The notes beneath the pieces are model-generated. The model saw only the letters and a program-made list of their open reading frames with translations, was not told where the DNA came from and searched no databases. This document shows, piece after piece, positions 16,205-24,356 of a stretch of 34,580 nucleotides of DNA. Origin of the DNA: CAZNLH01 sp964573995. Its GTDB lineage: Bacteria > Gemmatimonadota > CAZMKB01 > CAZNLH01. Position numbers and translations under genes: made by a program. The stretch spans positions 1 to 34,580 of the forward strand of contig CAZNLH010000027.1 of the NCBI GenBank assembly GCA_964573995.1, read 5' to 3'. Position 1 is the first letter of the stretch, and each line of letters opens with the position of its first letter.

Positions 16205-17218
16205 TTAAAACAGGTCCTCTTCGTGACTGAAGACTAGCCCCCCCGGTCCACCTTGACCCCCCGTCATAGAGCCGGTAGCCGTCTTCTGGAAGCCGTAGTC
16301 ACTCTCATCGTCCACCACCGAGGGATAGGTCCCGACCTTCATCCGCACCACGTAGATGCCGGCAGGCGCCATGGCAGGCACCTGTAGCGATATATTGCTG
16401 GCGGAACGAACCTGGCCGGGTGAAAAGGAGAGCGTGTACGGGCCAAGGACCGGCCCGTAGGAAGAACCGCTCGGCATCCTCGCGTCGAACCATATATCGA
16501 CGCTGTGGGATGACCCCGTAGTGTTCTCCGCGGTTGCATCGAACGTCCAGGTCCCACCCGACGGGCCGAAGGTGACTCTCTTGTCAACCGGGTACATCCG
16601 TACTGCGATATCGGGTTGACCGCCGTACCTCGCCTGAACACCATCGATGTCGTCCTGGTCGAGGTCTCTTGAGATCAGGTGATAGGCGTAATACATCGTT
16701 GCCACAAACACGCTGGAGTGATCGAGACCAAGTGCGTGTCCCATTTCGTGTGCAGTCACGGCCCAGATGTCGATCTCCCCGAGGTTGAAGTCGGGGTCGC
16801 CGGGCCCGCTCCATGCCACGTCCCCGTCGTAATATCGGATATCGAAGCCGTGGTAGCCTCCCCAACCAAGGTGGCACCAGGTCTCGGCCAGGACCCCGTA
16901 ACCGTTCTGATTGAACGAGAAGAGGACGTTCTCTCCATCGTCCGAGATATAGTCGATGGTCGAGGTGCCGTTGTACTGGAAATCGAAATAGGAGGCCCCC
17001 TCATTGTTCCACGCGTAGGCACCGGTCAGGTGTGCCAGGACCTGATCCTGTGCCGTCCCTGCCGATGTATCAGTTATGTTGGGGTTGATCTCGAAGGAGA
17101 CCTCGGGTGGCGACCACTCACCGCATCCACCAAAGACATAAGCCTCCAGCCTGCTGCCGGCGAGGAAGAGCATCACCAGGGCTGAGACCATCGCGAAAAA
17201 AGCGCTCGTTTTCTTCAT
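16205..17218 (-). CDS. Exported matrixin-like zinc metalloprotease
   Basis: A 337-residue exported protein with a signal sequence (about 1-26). The catalytic domain ends in the metzincin zinc motif HEMGHALGLDH (His157, His161, His167, with Glu158 as base), followed by a Met-turn (ATM, Met175) and YGG near residue 200, as in matrixins (M10). Upstream, GEWSPPEVSFEINPN and the Asp/Gly-rich calcium-binding-like stretches also fit the family. There is no cysteine-switch propeptide before the catalytic domain, so latency must be handled another way. About 130 C-terminal residues form a probable beta-sandwich (TFGPSGGTWTFDATAENTTG) of unknown role. No NPFNPST-type sorting tail is present. It begins 3 nt after the preceding gene's stop, so the two are one operon. 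Confidence 0.85.
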   Translation of the reverse strand: MKKTSAFFAMVSALVMLFLAGSRLEAYVFGGCGEWSPPEVSFEINPNITDTSAGTAQDQVLAHLTGAYAWNNEGASYFDFQYNGTSTIDYISDDGENVLFSFNQNGYGVLAETWCHLGWGGYHGFDIRYYDGDVAWSGPGDPDFNLGEIDIWAVTAHEMGHALGLDHSSVFVATMYYAYHLISRDLDQDDIDGVQARYGGQPDIAVRMYPVDKRVTFGPSGGTWTFDATAENTTGSSHSVDIWFDARMPSGSSYGPVLGPYTLSFSPGQVRSASNISLQVPAMAPAGIYVVRMKVGTYPSVVDDESDYGFQKTATGSMTGGQGGPGGLVFSHEEDLF

Positions 17219-17221
17219 CTC

Positions 17222-17716
17222 TCAGTCCCCCTGTTCCTGATCATGTCCGTCGTCGAGATAGGCGCGTATCGCCAGGATATAGCCCTCAAGGGGGACACCC
17301 TTCTCAACCACGATCCCGTCTTCGATGGTGTACTTGCCGTTCTCTGCATTGTACAGGACATCCTGCCCGTCCACCTGGCGGGCTGCAAAGACCAGGACCT
17401 TCTCGCCGATCATGAAGTCGGGTTCATGCTCAACCACCATGGTCTCTTCCCCCACCGTTCCGCCTGGCACCCTCAATGTCAGTTCATTACCCGAGATTTC
17501 ACCCTTCAAGACCTCTTCCACGTCGATCGTCACGAACGTGTAGATCGCCCTGCCCGGCACAAGGTACTTCGATTCCGTGTCCACTACGTTCCCTATCACG
17601 ATCTTATCCGAGCCCGTGCTCAGTCGCTGAAGGTCGTAACGAATCATGAGCGCGCTCGCCGGGAGGGCCCATAACAGGCCGGCGACGAGAGCGGCCGTCA
17701 AGCAGCGTCCTTTCAT
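17222..17716 (-). CDS. Exported protein of unknown function, partner of matrixin
   Basis: A 164-residue protein with a clear signal sequence (cleavage about after WALPASA, residue 22). The mature part is predicted beta-rich by eye, with a segment GNVVDTESKYLVPGRAIYTF followed by VTIDVEEVLKG, a pattern I associate with uncharacterised exported proteins that often precede matrixin genes; I know no function. A GEKVLVFAA segment follows. Start: of the ATGs at 17722 and 17716, the second has GGAGGA at proper spacing (6 nt) while the first abuts it. Immediately upstream of the metalloprotease gene (stop-to-start 3 nt), so a chaperone, inhibitor or substrate role is possible but unsupported. Confidence 0.7.
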   Translation of the reverse strand: MKGRCLTAALVAGLLWALPASALMIRYDLQRLSTGSDKIVIGNVVDTESKYLVPGRAIYTFVTIDVEEVLKGEISGNELTLRVPGGTVGEETMVVEHEPDFMIGEKVLVFAARQVDGQDVLYNAENGKYTIEDGIVVEKGVPLEGYILAIRAYLDDGHDQEQGD

Positions 17717-17858
17717 CAGCATTCCTCCATGAAGAGTGTTTTCCCCTTACCTTGCCTTCAATGGATATCGAAGGGGATACACACGGCCAACTTATTCAGT
17801 GCAATCGCCCCCCGGTATCCATCGCGGGCATCGGGGTAAAAAAAGAAAGAGCAAACAC

Positions 17859-17887
17859 ATTATACCACAGGTTCACTCTTTCTTCAA
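17859..17887 (-). promoter_or_regulatory. Promoter of the matrixin operon
   Basis: TTGAAG (17887-17882), a 17-nt spacer and a perfect TATAAT (17864-17859). The leader would be about 135 nt and includes CCCCG/CGGGG arms near 17810-17837 that could form a stem. Confidence 0.65.
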
Positions 17888-17928
17888 GTCTTTTTTTCAG
17901 GTCCTGGGCGGGATCTGGCGCTTATCCG

Positions 17929-18813
17929 CTATTTCGTCAGCACGCCCTTCCTGATCGAGACATCGTGGCCGGATTGGACCCTGAAGATGTAAATACCAGA
18001 CTCCACTCCCAATCCCCGCTCGTCCCTTCCATTCCACCTCACCGTGTAGATCCCCGCCGTCCGCCGACCATCCACAAGCCTCCTCACCAGACGGCCACGA
18101 ACATCGTATACAGCCATAGACACCGGTACACTGCCAAGATCCGGGGTCCGTACCTCATAGGTGATGCTGGTCGAAGGATTGAAAGGATTGGGATAATTCT
18201 GCACCATCTCAACGGCCCGCGGAACAGACGCCAATGAGCCGGCCAAAAATACCCTGCCCGCCTCGTTGAGGGCACGAACCGAGGTGATTACCCAGGCGTC
18301 TCCGTTCGCCCCAGGCGCCTGGTTCCTTATATTACGCTCAACGATAACGCCGTTGAAACTGTCCTTCTTATTTACCCAATCACGGTCGTACATTCCGGCC
18401 TTGGCATAAAAGGTATAGGGACCAACAGGCACACCGTCCAAGGGGTGTGCGCTGAACTGAAGATCGACTTGTTCCTGGCTCCGGATCAGGCCGCTCAAGG
18501 GACTTTCCTTGCTCAAGTACGGACTCGTCACCTGTTTCTCATGATCAATGCCCGTGAGGTCCACCGTGAACCAAAGATCGGTATTGATCTCGGAATTACC
18601 GCTATTAATCAACGAGACATCGAAGAGGACATTCTCATCGATCGCCACGTTCGTATCCGAGAGCGGAACCAGTTGCATGGTGAGTTGATTCGCGTACATG
18701 CTCGATAGCGAGGGGGGTGCAGGTACATCGTCACCCGCATAAAGCATAACTCCCCCAAGCAGATACGCCGCTGAAAATATCAGCAACGATAACAGACCAA
18801 ATGTCTTTTTCAT
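17929..18813 (-). CDS. Exported protein with FlgD-like/T9SS-type sorting domain
   Basis: A 294-residue exported protein. The signal sequence (about 1-26) is followed by a domain of about 170 residues with no recognised motif (beta-strand-like, containing VLFDVSLINSGNSEINTDLW, reminiscent of a CARDB or similar adhesion-type fold). The C-terminal about 90 residues are a FlgD-like Ig domain: QNYPNPFNPSTSITYEV, then MAVYDVRGRLVRRLVDG, WNGRDERGLGVESGIYIFRV and a final KGVLTK. In FCB-group and related candidate phyla this tail marks proteins for type IX-style secretion or surface attachment. GGAGG lies 5 nt before ATG 18813. It has its own promoter and is separated from the next operon by 200 nt. 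Confidence 0.85.
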   Translation of the reverse strand: MKKTFGLLSLLIFSAAYLLGGVMLYAGDDVPAPPSLSSMYANQLTMQLVPLSDTNVAIDENVLFDVSLINSGNSEINTDLWFTVDLTGIDHEKQVTSPYLSKESPLSGLIRSQEQVDLQFSAHPLDGVPVGPYTFYAKAGMYDRDWVNKKDSFNGVIVERNIRNQAPGANGDAWVITSVRALNEAGRVFLAGSLASVPRAVEMVQNYPNPFNPSTSITYEVRTPDLGSVPVSMAVYDVRGRLVRRLVDGRRTAGIYTVRWNGRDERGLGVESGIYIFRVQSGHDVSIRKGVLTK

Positions 18814-18907
18814 TGAATCCTCCTTACCCTATATATTCCCATAAATCGCTCGTATTGAACAGGAAAGCGAGTACTTTCCATACAATGAGGCACACTCCCA
18901 CTGTTAC

Positions 18908-18936
18908 ATTCTACCACAAATAATCGTATTTGTCAA
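18908..18936 (-). promoter_or_regulatory. Promoter of the FlgD-like-tail protein gene
   Basis: Perfect TTGACA (18936-18931), a 17-nt spacer and TAGAAT (18913-18908), just after the stop codon of the dehydrogenase gene. A strong promoter by sequence. Confidence 0.7.
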
Positions 18937-18953
18937 GTAGTAATGTGCTTTTT

Positions 18954-20504
18954 TTAGATTTTTTCGGAGATACTCTTCGCCTGGGTGAGGAGGAGGAGGT
19001 AATCCCGGCCGCCCGCCTTCGAGTCGGTCCCCGACATATTGAATCCGCCGAAGGGATGCGCCCCCACAAGGGCGCCGGTGCACTTGCGGTTTATATAGAG
19101 GTTTCCCACATGAAAGTTCGACGCGGCTTGCTCGATCTTCTCCCTCGACCGGGTGTAGACCGCGCCTGTGAGGCCATATTCAGTATCGTTGGCAATCTCG
19201 ATGGCATGGTCGAAGTCATCGGCACGGATTACGCTCAGAACCGGCCCGAAGATCTCCTCGCGGGCGATCCTGGCATCGGGGTCCACATCGGCGAATACCG
19301 TCGGCTGGATGAACCAGCCCTCATTCGATGCATGCTCGCCGCCGGTCAGGAGACGGCCCTCTTTCCTGCCGATGTCAATGTATTCGAGGATAGACCTCAT
19401 GGCCCCCTCGTTGATCACGGGACCCATGTAATTCTTCCGGTCGACCGGGGGGCCCACTGTGATCTTCCCGACCTCGCCGACCAGCCGGTCGAGATAATCA
19501 TCATAAACGTCGCGGAGGACTATTGCCCTCGAACAAGCAGAGCACTTCTGCCCCTGGAAGCCGTAGGCAGAGACGGCAACTCCCCGCACCGCCTCTTCCA
19601 TATCCGTATCGCTGTCGACTATGATGGCGTCCTTTCCACCCATTTCGGCGATCACGCGCTTGATCCATATCTGTCCCTCCTGGACCTCGGCGGCAAGCCG
19701 GTTGATCCTCAGCCCCACCTCCTTCGAGCCCGTGAAGGTGATGAAACGCGTCATCGGGTGGCGGATCAGTGTATCGCCCATCGTCCGGCCCGGCCCAGGG
19801 AGGAAATTGACCACACCATCCGGCAGACCCACCTCACCCAGGATCTCCACGAACTTTGCTGCCACTGTCGGGGAGTCGCTCGACGGTTTCAAGACCACGG
19901 TGTTACCGGCAACAAGGGAGGCCGATGCCATCCCGACCATTATGGCACCGGGAAAGTTCCACGGAGGAATCACCGCACCCACTCCGAGCGGAATGTACCT
20001 GAGTTCGTTCTTCTCACCCTGGACCGGCACGAGTGGCTGGGGACCGGCGTACCTGATCATCTCGCGGCCGTAGAACTCGAGGAAGTCTATGGCCTCGGCA
20101 ACGTCCGCGTCGGCCTCAACCCACGACTTGCCAACCTCGTAGACCTGCCAGGCCGCCATCTCGAGTTGCCTCTGCCTCATCCTCTCCGCAGCCTTGAAGA
20201 GGTAGCCGGCACGCTCCTCCGGACTTACTCGCTTCCAAGACTCGAACGCACCCGCCGCAACCCTTACGGCCCGGTCCGCAAGTTCAGGGTCCGCCTCCTG
20301 GAAGACCCCCACCACCTCACCCTTCCTGGAAGGATTGAATGAAGAAAACTTTTCCTCCAGCGTGATCTCCTCGCCACCAATGATCGAGGGGTATTCGCGC
20401 CCGAGTCGAGATTGGACATACTCGAGGGCCTCCTTCATCTTCTTTACGTTTCCCTCATCAGTGAAGTCGGTCAGCGGCGTGTTCTTGAACTCGCTCAGTT
20501 TCAT
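18954..20504 (-). CDS. rocA: L-glutamate gamma-semialdehyde dehydrogenase
   Basis: The last step of proline (and arginine/ornithine) breakdown: oxidation of glutamate semialdehyde/P5C to glutamate with NAD. 516 residues, the usual length of the RocA-type enzyme. The cofactor region has IPPWNFPGAI, the FTGSKEVG motif and Glu287 in the IAEMGGKDAIIVD stretch; the catalytic Cys321 lies in GFQGQKCSAC. The C-terminal ALVGAHPFGGFNMSGTDSKA is diagnostic of this family. The start MKLSEFKNTPLTDF (20504) has GGAGGA upstream; longer in-frame readings would run through tRNA-Lys and are not real. No proline dehydrogenase gene is adjacent. A promoter and a perfect palindrome lie directly upstream. Confidence 0.95.
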   Translation of the reverse strand: MKLSEFKNTPLTDFTDEGNVKKMKEALEYVQSRLGREYPSIIGGEEITLEEKFSSFNPSRKGEVVGVFQEADPELADRAVRVAAGAFESWKRVSPEERAGYLFKAAERMRQRQLEMAAWQVYEVGKSWVEADADVAEAIDFLEFYGREMIRYAGPQPLVPVQGEKNELRYIPLGVGAVIPPWNFPGAIMVGMASASLVAGNTVVLKPSSDSPTVAAKFVEILGEVGLPDGVVNFLPGPGRTMGDTLIRHPMTRFITFTGSKEVGLRINRLAAEVQEGQIWIKRVIAEMGGKDAIIVDSDTDMEEAVRGVAVSAYGFQGQKCSACSRAIVLRDVYDDYLDRLVGEVGKITVGPPVDRKNYMGPVINEGAMRSILEYIDIGRKEGRLLTGGEHASNEGWFIQPTVFADVDPDARIAREEIFGPVLSVIRADDFDHAIEIANDTEYGLTGAVYTRSREKIEQAASNFHVGNLYINRKCTGALVGAHPFGGFNMSGTDSKAGGRDYLLLLTQAKSISEKI

Positions 20505-20562
20505 GGTAGAATTCCTCCGTCCTGGCATCCATGATCTATATACCGGATCTCTTACGTCGATA

Positions 20563-20574
20563 GTGGTGCACCAC
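20563..20574. promoter_or_regulatory. 12-bp palindrome at rocA transcription start
   Basis: GTGGTGCACCAC is a perfect palindrome that starts at the base after the -10 box of the rocA promoter, so it covers the expected +1. Its position fits an operator for a repressor; no regulator gene is adjacent. Confidence 0.55.
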
Positions 20575-20602
20575 AATTTACAACATCGGGGCAGGATGTC
20601 AA
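20575..20602 (-). promoter_or_regulatory. Promoter of rocA
   Basis: TTGACA (20602-20597), a 16-nt spacer and TAAATT (20580-20575), located between tRNA-Lys and rocA. Confidence 0.6.
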
Positions 20603-20614
20603 CGTGCGAGGATG

Positions 20615-20687
20615 TGAGCCGTACTGGGATCGAACCAGTGACCCTCTGCTTAAAAGGCAGATGCTCTACCAACTGAGCTAACGGCTC
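20615..20687 (-). tRNA. tRNA-Lys(UUU)
   Basis: 73 nt with acceptor GAGCCGT/ACGGCTC and discriminator A. The anticodon loop is CUUUUAA between CTGC-type stem strands, so the anticodon is UUU (Lys). The D arm GCTC/GAGC and T arm CTGG/CCAG are complete. The CCA end is not encoded (CAT follows), unlike the tRNA-Asn gene in this window. No intron. Confidence 0.95.
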
Positions 20688-20723
20688 ACGGGGCGTGGAG
20701 AATATAACTCTTTTTCGATGATA

Positions 20724-20763
20724 CCGGGACTGAAAAACTAACGTCCCGGCCATGAATTGTCAA
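20724..20763 (-). promoter_or_regulatory. Stem-loop and weak promoter before tRNA-Lys
   Basis: On the minus strand TTGACA (20763-20758), a 17-nt spacer and a poor TAGTTT (20740-20735) precede tRNA-Lys. A perfect stem CCGGGAC/GTCCCGG (20749-20743 with 20730-20724, 12-nt loop) overlaps the -10 position. It could be the terminator of the upstream addA operon instead, but no T tract follows. Which role applies is unclear. Confidence 0.35.
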
Positions 20764-20882
20764 CATACGGAAGGGTATGACGAGGAGTACGATCAGGTCT
20801 TCGTTTGCCGGCGGCACACCCCTTGGGCCGCGCCTGATACATAGAACGAATTGCGGCTGCGCCCGGGCCGCCAGCCGATAAA

Positions 20883-20990
20883 TCAGCACACCACGGCGAT
20901 CCACAGGAAGATAACGACCGCCACGAAGGCGAGCCATAGGGTGGCGTCAAGGACGAACTTCAAGAGCCTTTCAAAGGGTGTCATCGACAT
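20883..20990 (-). CDS. Small single-pass membrane protein downstream of addA
   Basis: A 35-residue open frame: a short amphipathic N-terminus (MSMTPFERLLKFVLDA) followed by one hydrophobic helix (TLWLAFVAVVIFLWIAVVC, about 17-35) and then the stop. GGAGG lies 9 nt before ATG 20990; a second ATG six bases on (20984) is possible. It starts 39 nt after the addA stop in the same direction, so it could be translated from the addBA message. Length, ribosome site and single clean membrane helix argue for a genuine small gene, but I recognise no family and coding could be coincidental. A location at the inner membrane is inferred. Confidence 0.5.
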   Translation of the reverse strand: MSMTPFERLLKFVLDATLWLAFVAVVIFLWIAVVC

Positions 20991-21029
20991 GGCCCAACGC
21001 CTCCGCAGTGATATCCAGGCGGATCCCTA

Positions 21030-24000
21030 TCATACGACCACGTAGTCACCGGTCCTTGTGAAGTAGAGCCCGGCCTCCTTCACCGGTTCTCCCGTTATCT
21101 CCCTCCACGCGCCCGCGTAGGCCAAGACCTGGCCACGATAGTGTTCCACGAGGCGGTCCAGTCCCCTGCCGGCGACGACGTCCGTCTTGTAATCGATTAT
21201 CACCCACTCCCCCTTCTCCTTGAAGGCGAGGTCGACGGCCCCCCCCAGGATCAACGGAAGGCGCCTGTCTCCCGATTTCGAGCCTCTGCTCATGACGAAA
21301 GGCACTTCCACCATGACCTCCCCAGCGGCCCCAGCGCGTCTCCAGACCTCGGATTCACGGACGGATTCCACTGTCCGAAGGGCGCGTTCAGCGGCCTGAG
21401 GCTCGAGCCCCTCCTCCCTGACAAGGGCCCGCGCCAGTTCCTCCAACCCCTCCCCGGCGTCGAGCATGGCCGCCTCGAGGAGCGCGTGTATGACCGTGCC
21501 CCACTCCATCCCGTGCTCTCCACCCGAGACCGCCGGTCCCATCTCCTCCTCGGTGACGGATACCTCCTTGGTCGCCGCCTTTTCGTACGTCGGTGCGGCT
21601 ATACCGCCCAGGCGACCGTATATCCCCTCCATTGCCTCCCTTACCTCCCCCACCGCAACCCTGATCCTCTCAGCCTCCCTCCGTATCCGGGGTCCACCTG
21701 TCTCCTCGAGGGCACGGCAACCCTCGAGGAAAGGAGCGAAGAAATCCCAGTAACTCTTCTTGCCCCCGTTGGGCCGGCTGGATATTATCAGCCTGCAGGC
21801 GGCACGGGTCGCGGCCACGTAAAGCAGCCTTTTCTCCTCGGCCTCCATGAAGCGCCTTTCTTCCGACTCGCAATCCTCCCAGGAGAGGGGGCTTGCCACC
21901 ATGAACCTGCTCCTGCCCCGTTCCCCCCGTATCGCCATAAAGCCCCTCGACCTCTCGCCGGAACGGTCGATGTAGACCTCCACATCGTGCCTGCTCTTCC
22001 CCGTCGGGTCCGCCAGGAAGACTATAGGCGCCTCGAGCCCCTTCGCCTTGTGGAGGTTCAAGACCCGAACTCCGGCCCTTTCCGGCGGTTTTACGGGGAT
22101 TCCGTCGAATTCCCGGTCCTCCTCTACCTGGCGCGCCATGTAGCCAACGATGTCGGCGGCGCACGCGCGGCCGGCGCTCTCCAGCCTCAACAACTCGAAC
22201 ATCTTCTCCATGCTGCCGGCCAGCACGTCGCCCCCTGGACGCACAAGGGCGCTCATTTGAAGGCCGAGGTCGCCCGCGATCCGCTCTATGGCGGTGGCCG
22301 GAGGAAGCACCCTCAGCCAACCGTCGTACCTCATCAGCCTCGAAAAGGCATCCTCGAAGCGACTGGAGGTGTTCCCGTCCATGCCGGAAGGACATTCGGA
22401 CCGGTACGAGAAGCGCCCGCCGGCGCGCTTGAAGGCATAGAGTTCGCGGTCGCTCAAACCGAAGAGGCCGCCACGGAGTGCGGCAACGAGCGCCACGGGG
22501 TTCTCGGGCTCCACAACGGCTTTCAGGCAACGGGCCAGAAGCCCCAGTTCCTCGACCTGTCTCAGCGCGTGTCCACCAGTGACCTGGTGAGGTATGCCCA
22601 GTTTCCCGAGTTCCCCGGCGTATGCCGCCAGGTTCTTCTTGTTCCGCGTGATTATCATGAAATCACCCGGTTCCACCTCACGGCCTCCCCACTCTTCCGT
22701 CCCCGGCAGCCGCAGGCCTGCGTCCAGCCAGGAACGGATGGTCCGCGCTATGAAAGACGGCTCGAACGACAGGATGTCCGCCTTCTTCCCGGAGACATCT
22801 CCAGGGAGATCGATCCTGTCCACACCGGACAGGCCAGCGCCCTCCTTCTTCACGAGGCCCGCGAGCATGGTGCATGCGGCCGGAGAGTAATCGTCCGCCT
22901 CACCGGGGAAGGCCGAGTCGAAGACGAGGTTCAGCCAGTCGAGCAACGCCGGCACAGAGCGGAAGTTGGCGCTCAGTTCAACCACTGACCCGCCGCTGCG
23001 TGAGATTATCTCCTTGACCCTGTTGTAGGTTACGATATCGGCCCTGCGGAACCGGTATATCGATTGCTTGGGATCACCGACAACGAACAACGATCCGCGG
23101 GCCGGCACGCACCTGCGCCAGTCTCCTTCATCAGGGTCCTCCGACGTCAGGTACATCATCACCTCTGCCTGGATCGGATCCGTGTCCTGGAACTCGTCTA
23201 CCAGGAGTCGGGTGAAGCGGCCCTGAAAGTAGCGGCGGACCTGTGGATGGTCGCGCAGGAGGCTGGAGGCCCGAATGAGGAGGTCCTTGAAGTTCAGCCG
23301 GCCGGAGGCCGATCGGCGCCGCTCATAGACCTCTGCGGCACCACGGAAGAGCGGGATCACCGCGGCGTACCGCTTCACGTACCACCTGGCAAGTGCAGGC
23401 GACGCGACATCGCGCTTGAACGAACCCCACCGGCGTTGCTCCTCCCTGGCCTGCTCTCCACCGCCCGGCCAGTATTTCTGGACAACCTTCGGATTCCGCG
23501 CGAAGTCCTCGAGGACTTCCATCAATTCCGCGGTCCTGGCCAGGTCCCTCGTGCGCGCAAGCCGAGCCACGCGCTCGTACGCCTGCATCATGGCGTCGCC
23601 GCCTCGGTGTGCCGGAAAGGATGGAACCAACCGCTCCATGTGTTCCACGTAATCTCTTAGAGACCTCCGCACCTCGTGGAGGTCTCCCAGGTCGATATCC
23701 GGCGCGGGCCACTCTTCCACGTCCGGGTACATGCTGAAACACCTGAATCCACCCCTCAACTGTTCGACCTCGAGACCCAGTTCCTCGAGCCTCTCAATGG
23801 TACCATCGTCCCCCGCGTACAGGCCGGCGACGTACTCCTCCCAGGTCGCCTCGCGCAGCACGCTGTCTTCCTCCTCTTCGATCTCCTTGAAGTCGAGGTC
23901 GACCCCGGCCTCTATCGGTCGCTCTCTAAGCAGGCGCGCGCAAAACGAGTGGATGGTCCCTATGAAACAACGATCCACATGGCCGATCGCATCACCCAGT

Positions 24001-24266
24001 CTCGCCCCTTCCTCACCTCCCACCTCCCTCGCCGCGCGCTCGAGTTCCACCTGGAACTTGGAACGAAGCTCGGCGGACGCCTTCCTGGTGAACGTGATGG
24101 CCGCCAGGTTTTCGATATTGCAACGTCCCTCCCGGACAAGGGCCACCATCCTGGCCACGAGACAGGTGGTCTTCCCGGTACCAGCGGCGGCCTCGACGAG
24201 CATCGTCTCGTCCAGGTCTTCCAGTATCTTCCGCCTCTGCTCGTAATCGGGGGGCAGATCGTTCAT
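21030..24266 (-). CDS. addA: AddA-like helicase-nuclease subunit
   Basis: The UvrD-type 3'-5' helicase and nuclease subunit of the AddAB double-strand-break resection enzyme; 1078 residues. Helicase motifs in order: Walker A AAAGTGKTT (about 27-35), ITFTRKASAELR, GTIHSFCARLL, the Walker B-type LLVDEFQDTDPIQ, GDPKQSIYRFRRADI, LNLHKAKGLEAPIVFL and LYVAATRA. The C-terminal PD-(D/E)XK nuclease has GGAVDLAF, IIDYKTD (Asp1025, Lys1027) and the downstream YRGQVLAYAGAW. The start MNDLPPDYEQR (24266) fits family N-termini; an ATG at 24305 adds 13 basic residues and neither has an ideal ribosome site. It follows addB by about 90 nt. Confidence 0.93.
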   Translation of the reverse strand: MNDLPPDYEQRRKILEDLDETMLVEAAAGTGKTTCLVARMVALVREGRCNIENLAAITFTRKASAELRSKFQVELERAAREVGGEEGARLGDAIGHVDRCFIGTIHSFCARLLRERPIEAGVDLDFKEIEEEEDSVLREATWEEYVAGLYAGDDGTIERLEELGLEVEQLRGGFRCFSMYPDVEEWPAPDIDLGDLHEVRRSLRDYVEHMERLVPSFPAHRGGDAMMQAYERVARLARTRDLARTAELMEVLEDFARNPKVVQKYWPGGGEQAREEQRRWGSFKRDVASPALARWYVKRYAAVIPLFRGAAEVYERRRSASGRLNFKDLLIRASSLLRDHPQVRRYFQGRFTRLLVDEFQDTDPIQAEVMMYLTSEDPDEGDWRRCVPARGSLFVVGDPKQSIYRFRRADIVTYNRVKEIISRSGGSVVELSANFRSVPALLDWLNLVFDSAFPGEADDYSPAACTMLAGLVKKEGAGLSGVDRIDLPGDVSGKKADILSFEPSFIARTIRSWLDAGLRLPGTEEWGGREVEPGDFMIITRNKKNLAAYAGELGKLGIPHQVTGGHALRQVEELGLLARCLKAVVEPENPVALVAALRGGLFGLSDRELYAFKRAGGRFSYRSECPSGMDGNTSSRFEDAFSRLMRYDGWLRVLPPATAIERIAGDLGLQMSALVRPGGDVLAGSMEKMFELLRLESAGRACAADIVGYMARQVEEDREFDGIPVKPPERAGVRVLNLHKAKGLEAPIVFLADPTGKSRHDVEVYIDRSGERSRGFMAIRGERGRSRFMVASPLSWEDCESEERRFMEAEEKRLLYVAATRAACRLIISSRPNGGKKSYWDFFAPFLEGCRALEETGGPRIRREAERIRVAVGEVREAMEGIYGRLGGIAAPTYEKAATKEVSVTEEEMGPAVSGGEHGMEWGTVIHALLEAAMLDAGEGLEELARALVREEGLEPQAAERALRTVESVRESEVWRRAGAAGEVMVEVPFVMSRGSKSGDRRLPLILGGAVDLAFKEKGEWVIIDYKTDVVAGRGLDRLVEHYRGQVLAYAGAWREITGEPVKEAGLYFTRTGDYVVV

Positions 24267-24356
24267 CGTCGATTTCCGAGTCCTCCCTCTCCTATAAAAC
24301 CCCATGAGGAAAACCCTCGCACCCCCACCTTCCCGTACCAGCCCGGGGCCAACCGG

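Noticed and set aside
15936..16208. 90-codon plus-strand open frame
   Set aside because: TTG start, no ribosome site, no recognisable composition or motif.
18930..20342. 470-codon plus-strand frame opposite rocA
   Set aside because: It is antisense to a clear dehydrogenase gene, is a product of GC-rich codon bias and has no motifs.
20505..20753. Upstream extension of the rocA reading frame (LAQLVEHLPFKQRVTG...)
   Set aside because: This is the translation of tRNA-Lys, a well-known artefact; the promoter and ribosome site place the start at 20504.
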